The position numbers and the translations under genes are program-made. From Betaproteobacteria bacterium (lineage in GTDB: Bacteria; Pseudomonadota; Gammaproteobacteria; Burkholderiales; Rhodocyclaceae), in the NCBI GenBank assembly GCA_020047725.1, contig JAIFNM010000072.1:1-6697 (forward strand): a stretch of DNA of 6,697 nt, in the 5' to 3' direction. The notes below the pieces were generated by a model, which saw only the letters and a program-made list of their open reading frames with translations, was not told the origin of the DNA and made no database searches. Below, in pieces: positions 6,305-6,697 of the stretch. How positions within the stretch are numbered: the stretch's first letter is position 1; each line of letters starts with the position of its first letter.

Positions 6305-6544
6305 ATGGCAAGCTTGAACAGACAACAACTGAAGACCTTCACCGCTTTTATGCGCTTGCGCAATTTCACAAGGGCTGCCGGGGAGTGACACCTGACCCAG
6401 CGGTCTATTTCGATTCATATTGGCCAACTTGCCGACGCGATTGAATTTCCGGCCTTTGAGCATAATGGAAGGAAATTCACGCTGACCTCAGCCGGTAACG
6501 GGCTGCAACCACTGCACTGGTGGGCGACTTATCGTCGAACATGA
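6305..6544 (+). pseudogene. LysR-type transcriptional regulator remnant (in-frame TGA, effector domain missing)
   Basis: From ATG 6305 (GGAAG at 6294-6298 as ribosome site) the frame reads RQQLKTFTAFMRLRNFTRAA, a clear LysR N-terminal helix-turn-helix start. Codon 28 (6386-6388) is TGA, where LysR proteins usually have Leu. The same frame resumes with HLTQRSISIHIGQLADAIE, then FEHNGRKFTLTSAGNG, the recognition helix and wing of the domain. Similarity fades near 6515; a second stop occurs at 6542-6544. The other frame from 6522 reads GRLIVEHEAFR, which resembles a LysR linker helix and suggests an added frameshift. The roughly 200-residue effector-binding domain is absent: the DgkA-type gene ends at 6561 on the opposite strand. 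This is a decayed gene truncated by a deletion, and no functional regulator is expected. Confidence 0.85.
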
Positions 6545-6560
6545 AGCGTTCAGGTTGTTC

Positions 6561-6697
6561 TTACAGCCTTCCCCATAGCCGACTGACCTCGACGGCCAGA
6601 ACGACCGCCCATAGCAGTATTGAAATGCCAACGGCTGCCGCAGCCATGTCCTTGATGATTCCTATCTTCTCGTTGTGGCGCGTCTCGACGAAGTCGC
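6561..6697 (-). CDS. dgkA: DgkA-type diacylglycerol/undecaprenol kinase, C-terminal part (5' end outside window)
   Basis: The reverse strand is open from the right edge to a TAA at 6563-6561 and encodes 44 C-terminal residues. It starts DFVETRHN and contains IIKDMAAAAVGIS, matching the conserved Lys-Asp-Met-x-x-Ala-Ala-Val segment of small trimeric membrane kinases of the DgkA family. A hydrophobic helix follows (ISILLWAVVLAVEV), then a short basic tail ending RLWGRL. DgkA enzymes phosphorylate diacylglycerol (or undecaprenol in Gram-positives) at the inner membrane, recycling lipid by-products of envelope synthesis. Catalytic glutamates lie upstream, outside the window. The gene converges on the LysR remnant, 16 bases from its last stop codon, and has no visible link to the sugar locus. 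Assignment rests on a short segment. Confidence 0.75.
   Translation of the reverse strand, partial: DFVETRHNEKIGIIKDMAAAAVGISILLWAVVLAVEVSRLWGRL

Noticed and set aside
6178..6444. 88-residue + strand frame over the gap and the LysR relic
   Set aside because: The LysR similarity is in a different frame, and this frame shows no recognisable domain.
1..6697. CRISPR array, tRNA, rRNA, insertion-sequence ends or phage genes
   Set aside because: I saw no repeat-spacer pattern, cloverleaf, transposase or terminal repeats; the window is accounted for by the genes listed.

Overview
The window holds most of a single carbohydrate-uptake and carbohydrate-modification locus on the + strand, followed by a decayed regulator and the tail of an unrelated lipid-kinase gene. 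Base composition is moderate and codon use looks even. The CUT2/ribose-type ABC transporter, the Ser-Arg-Ala signal-cleavage context and the LacI and LysR regulators all fit a Gram-negative proteobacterium. An alphaproteobacterium of rhizobial type is my best guess, but this is inference and no rRNA or other marker is present.

Layout: 2-991 is a sugar-binding protein (RbsB-like), open at the left edge and without a convincing signal peptide. 992-1073 is a gap with a strong 11-bp hairpin. 1074-2594 is a double-domain sugar ABC ATPase (RbsA/MglA-like). 2591-3574 is the RbsC-like permease, joined to the ATPase by an ATGA overlap. 3619-4905 is an AGE-superfamily (N-acylglucosamine/cellobiose 2-epimerase type) sugar epimerase or isomerase. 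4906-5105 is a 200-base control region with a possible terminator, inverted repeats and a candidate autoregulatory operator. 5106-6164 is a LacI/PurR-family repressor. 6165-6304 is non-coding. 6305-6544 is the remnant of a LysR-type regulator, with an in-frame TGA in the DNA-binding domain and no effector domain. 6561-6697 (- strand, open at the right edge) is the C-terminus of a DgkA-type diacylglycerol/undecaprenol kinase.

How the genes may work together: the binding protein captures a sugar in the periplasm, and the permease and ATPase import it. The AGE-family enzyme, at the end of the same apparent operon, would epimerise or isomerise it in the cytoplasm. The LacI-family protein probably controls the locus in response to the sugar or a derivative. 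The substrate cannot be fixed from sequence. The epimerase motifs lean toward the cellobiose-2-epimerase side of the superfamily, and no kinase, hydrolase or dehydrogenase is present to narrow the choice.

I found no clearly unprecedented system. The points most worth a second look are the LysR relic, the abnormal binding-protein N-terminus, the uncertain epimerase substrate, the operator-like palindrome before the LacI gene, and the unannotated DgkA tail.
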